Shown piece by piece: positions 61,625 through 64,000 of a DNA stretch of 64,000 nucleotides. Source of the DNA: JBLXBZ01 sp048265185 (GTDB taxonomy: Bacteria > Pseudomonadota > Alphaproteobacteria > Rhizobiales > Stappiaceae); NCBI GenBank assembly GCA_048265185.1, contig JBLXBZ010000003.1, positions 186,001 to 250,000 on the forward strand. Direction: 5' to 3'. Under the pieces are notes generated by a model. That model ran no database searches. It had not been told where the DNA came from and worked only from the letters and a program-made list of their open reading frames with translations. The position numbers and the translations under genes were made by a program. Positions within the stretch are counted from its first letter, which is position 1; each line of letters opens with the position of its first letter.

Positions 61625-62737
61625 ATGGCGAACAATAAACTTCTCCTTCTCGCTGGCGATGGCATTGGCCCGGAAATCATGGTGGAGGTGAAGAAAGTCA
61701 TCTCCTGGTTCAATGACAATGGTTCTGCCAAATTTGAATGCGATGAAGATCTTGTGGGCGGCTGCGCCTATGACGCGCATGGCCAGGCGATATCGGACGC
61801 GGCCATGGAAAAGGCTTTGGCTTCGGACGCGGTGATCTTCGGCGCGGTCGGCGGTCCGAAATGGGATGGCGTTCCTTATGACGTGCGCCCGGAAGCTGGG
61901 CTTTTGCGTTTGCGCAAAGACTTGAAACTCTTCGCCAATTTGCGTCCCGCCATTTGCTATCCAGCTTTGGCGAACTCTTCCTCTCTCAAGCGTGAGGTGA
62001 TTGAGGGGCTTGATATCCTGATTTTGCGCGAGCTTACCGGCGGCGTTTATTTTGGCGAGCCGAAAGAGATCACGGATCTTGGCGACGGCCAGAAACGCGC
62101 GGTCGACACGCAGGTTTATGAAACCTACGAAATTGACCGGATCGCTTCCGTCGCTTTTGATCTGGCCAAGACGCGCCGCAATAAGGTGACGTCCATGGAA
62201 AAGCGCAACGTCATGAAATCTGGCGTGTTGTGGAATGAAGTTGTGACTGCGACTCATAAAGCGAAATATCCGGAAGTTGAGCTGGAGCATATGCTGGCCG
62301 ACGCCGGCGGCATGCAATTGGTGCGTTGGCCCAAGCAGTTTGACGTTATCGTCACCGATAACCTGTTTGGCGACATGTTGTCCGACGTGGCCGCCATGCT
62401 GACCGGTTCGCTGGGCATGTTGCCTTCCGCCTCCCTCGGCGCGCCTGACGCTGCCACCGGAAAGCGCAAGGCTCTCTATGAGCCGGTGCATGGCTCTGCC
62501 CCGGACATCGCAGGTCAAGGAAAAGCCAATCCCATCGCCATGATTGCGTCTTTCGCCATGGCGCTGCGCTACTCCTTCGAGATGATCAGCGAAGCTGATA
62601 TGCTGGAGAAAGCGATCGCCAACACGCTGGAGAAAGGCGTTCGCACCGGAGATATCTCTGATGGCGCGAAGAAAATCGTCAGCACGTCTGAGATGGGCGA
62701 CGCGATTCTCGCTGAGCTGGCCGACTTGGCTGGTTAA
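61625..62737 (+). CDS. leuB: 3-isopropylmalate dehydrogenase
   Basis: The leucine pathway enzyme oxidises and decarboxylates 3-isopropylmalate with NAD. The 370-residue protein has LLAGDGIGPEIMVEVKKV, LLRLRKDLKLFANLRP, ELTGGVYFGEP and the cofactor and metal block DNLFGDMLSDVAAMLTGSLG. Length fits LeuB. It stands alone between two terminators, with leuCD elsewhere. Confidence 0.96.
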   Translation: MANNKLLLLAGDGIGPEIMVEVKKVISWFNDNGSAKFECDEDLVGGCAYDAHGQAISDAAMEKALASDAVIFGAVGGPKWDGVPYDVRPEAGLLRLRKDLKLFANLRPAICYPALANSSSLKREVIEGLDILILRELTGGVYFGEPKEITDLGDGQKRAVDTQVYETYEIDRIASVAFDLAKTRRNKVTSMEKRNVMKSGVLWNEVVTATHKAKYPEVELEHMLADAGGMQLVRWPKQFDVIVTDNLFGDMLSDVAAMLTGSLGMLPSASLGAPDAATGKRKALYEPVHGSAPDIAGQGKANPIAMIASFAMALRYSFEMISEADMLEKAIANTLEKGVRTGDISDGAKKIVSTSEMGDAILAELADLAG

Positions 62738-62761
62738 GCGGTCGTATTTGCAATAGACTGA

Positions 62762-62791
62762 AGGCGGGTTGGCGCAGGCGAGCCCGCCTTT
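62762..62791 (+). terminator. Terminator after leuB
   Basis: AGGCGGG at 62762-62768 pairs with CCCGCCT at 62783-62789, followed by TT. It argues against the TTG at 62769, which would lie in the loop, as a start for the next gene. Confidence 0.7.
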
Positions 62792-62837
62792 CGCATGTGA
62801 TATTTTGAACGATCCTCAAGCGACGGCTCACTTCGAC

Positions 62838-63278
62838 ATGTCTGATAATACGTTCGACAACTTATCTGATGAAATTACGCCCTTCCTTGGCCTGTGGCTT
62901 ATGGACGTGGACGCTTGCGAGTTTGATCAAAGCGACCTTCCGCGCAGCGGCAGTTGCCGGATCGAAGAAGAATTTGGTCTCGTTCATATTCATATGTCTT
63001 TGGTGGATGCGTCTGGAGAGGTTTTAAACGCTCAGATGTCCGGCGTTCCGGGCGGGCCGGAAACGCGGATGAAGGAAAGCGGCCTGGTGGACTCCATGGC
63101 CTTGTTTTTTGAAGACGCGCGCACCTTGGTCTCGCAGGCCAAGCGCGACGGCGCCGTTCTCATGAGCGCCAAACGCGTTTTGTCCGATGACGGCCAGACT
63201 CTGGAGATCGAACAGACCGTGGCGGTTCCGGGAGAGGGGCCGGTGAGCAATACGGCGATCTACCGCAAAGCGCAATAA
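62838..63278 (+). CDS. Uncharacterised acidic protein
   Basis: From ATG 62838 it is 146 residues, acidic and without a signal peptide or membrane segment. The alternation of beta-like stretches (CRIEEEFGLVHIHMSLVDAS, later LEIEQTVAVPGEG) suggests a small beta-barrel, perhaps lipocalin-like. I recognise no family motif. The start is chosen because the earlier frame runs through the leuB terminator. Confidence 0.65.
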   Translation: MSDNTFDNLSDEITPFLGLWLMDVDACEFDQSDLPRSGSCRIEEEFGLVHIHMSLVDASGEVLNAQMSGVPGGPETRMKESGLVDSMALFFEDARTLVSQAKRDGAVLMSAKRVLSDDGQTLEIEQTVAVPGEGPVSNTAIYRKAQ

Positions 63279-63297
63279 AATGAAAACGCGCAAGCGT

Positions 63298-63783
63298 TTA
63301 GAGCCGGTTGATCGCCCATCCAAGATAAAGCGCGACGCTCCAAAGCGTGATGGATAAAAATCCCGCCCAGCGAAAACGATTGATGGTCCCGCGCGAGTCG
63401 ACTTGCGCCAACAGCCGCCACGCCGGCACGATCCGTAAGGCTAAGGCATTGACGACCGCCAGCGCTATGATCCCGAGTTTCCATTGCATCAAGGGCGCCG
63501 CCGCATAGGCTTTGGCGTGGATGCAGAACAGCAAGGCGCCGGTGACGGCGGTCAAAACGAAGGCGATGAATGTGATCGGCCCGATGATTCGCGCCAGCAT
63601 GGCCAGAGGCGCCGACTTCCAGAAGCCCATCATTCGCAAGCTTAGGGGTAGCCCTGCGCCCAACAATATGACGGCGGAGAACAGATGGATGAAGTCGGCG
63701 ATTCGGGCAAATCGTGGATCGTGGCGCAGAAAAGCCGCAGCGTCCATTGCTTGAAGCGTTGAAGTCAGATCGTCAATTTGCAT
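63298..63783 (-). CDS. Uncharacterised four-helix membrane protein
   Basis: From ATG 63783 (behind AAGG) it has 161 residues with about four membrane segments, near residues 25-48, 62-86, 97-115 and 135-155. IADFIHLFSAVILLGAGLPL is reminiscent of small membrane proteins such as DUF6644 or DUF2269 types, but I cannot place it. A few positively charged loop residues follow the positive-inside rule. ATGs at 63816 and 63840 are alternatives. Confidence 0.65.
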   Translation of the reverse strand: MQIDDLTSTLQAMDAAAFLRHDPRFARIADFIHLFSAVILLGAGLPLSLRMMGFWKSAPLAMLARIIGPITFIAFVLTAVTGALLFCIHAKAYAAAPLMQWKLGIIALAVVNALALRIVPAWRLLAQVDSRGTINRFRWAGFLSITLWSVALYLGWAINRL

Positions 63784-63928
63784 CGCTAGGCCTTGTAGCT
63801 CGACTTTGCGCTCCATAACGCCGGCGGCGGCGTCTGGCAAGGAGTTGAAAAGCGGAAATCGTTGATTCTGGATGTGGCGACTTTACGCGCTTCGATCCAA
63901 AAGGTTGACTTTTCATCATTCTGACGCC

Positions 63929-64000
63929 ATGACTTCGTTGAAAATAACTTTTGCGGAAGAACCTGAAATGGTCGGGCGACATGCTCCCATAGCGATCCCT
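63929..64000 (+). CDS. Possible start of a gene leaving the window (partial)
   Basis: An ATG at 63929 opens a frame of 24 codons to the edge (MTSLKITFAEEPEMVGRHAP). Nothing upstream resembles a strong ribosome site. Too short to identify. Confidence 0.3.
   Translation, partial: MTSLKITFAEEPEMVGRHAPIAIP

Noticed and set aside
61604..62518. A 304-residue frame antisense to leuB
   Set aside because: It is a shadow of leuB and is rich in His and Arg without domain motifs.

Overview
The window is a 64 kb stretch of an alphaproteobacterial chromosome. The signs are a class II (CP4-like) AroA, the lptB-rpoN-hpf-ptsN cluster, an Hsp20-DUF1150 pair, a TIGR02300 protein opposite aroA, IalB, PhaR with PhaAB, and TRAP and Ugp transporters. 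I cannot name a genus. Most of the window is dense, intact chromosomal genes; the only clear mobile DNA is a decayed IS patch at about 4.3-5.3 kb.

Layout. 0-4.2 kb: the lptA tail, lptB, rpoN, hpf and ptsN (LPS export, nitrogen sigma factor, ribosome hibernation, PTS-Ntr). 4.3-5.3 kb: broken IS3 and IS110 transposases. 5.4-10.2 kb: aroA-cmk-rpsA on the minus strand, with a TIGR02300 zinc-ribbon protein opposite. 10.5 kb: tRNA-Ala(GGC). 11-15.3 kb: ugpBAEC for glycerol-3-phosphate, behind a possible Pho box. 15.4-18.5 kb: heat-shock hsp20 with an RpoH-type promoter and a FourU-like RNA thermometer, then DUF1150, sppA, ihfB and lapA. 18.7-23.3 kb: a MarR regulator and an iron-type ABC importer split over both strands. 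23.5-29.6 kb: DMT exporter, LacI regulator with a hydroxyacid dehydrogenase, aminotransferase, and an AbgB-like amidohydrolase.

29.7-38.2 kb is the most interesting part. It holds a His-rich COG0523 (CobW/ZNG) GTPase followed by a WD40 protein, DUF2937 and LysR genes, a leucine-type dehydrogenase, a ZevAB-like DUF1007/NicO metal transport pair behind a near-consensus Zur box, and a cobalt-type nitrile hydratase operon. I read it as a metal allocation neighbourhood, but the link is inferred from position.

38.3-44.7 kb: a PuuD-like amidotransferase, then a cache-domain histidine kinase and NarL-type regulator divergent from a TRAP transporter, with a perfect 16-bp palindrome between them. 44.8-54.5 kb: GH25 lipoprotein, exonuclease III, SpoU methylase, IalB, RlmN, TypA, and a MarR/Bcr efflux pair. 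54.6-64 kb: folP-folK, gamma-glutamyltransferase, an HbpS/GlcG protein, phaR divergent from phaA-phaB, leuB, and two uncharacterised proteins. I found no CRISPR array, prophage, defence island or rRNA.
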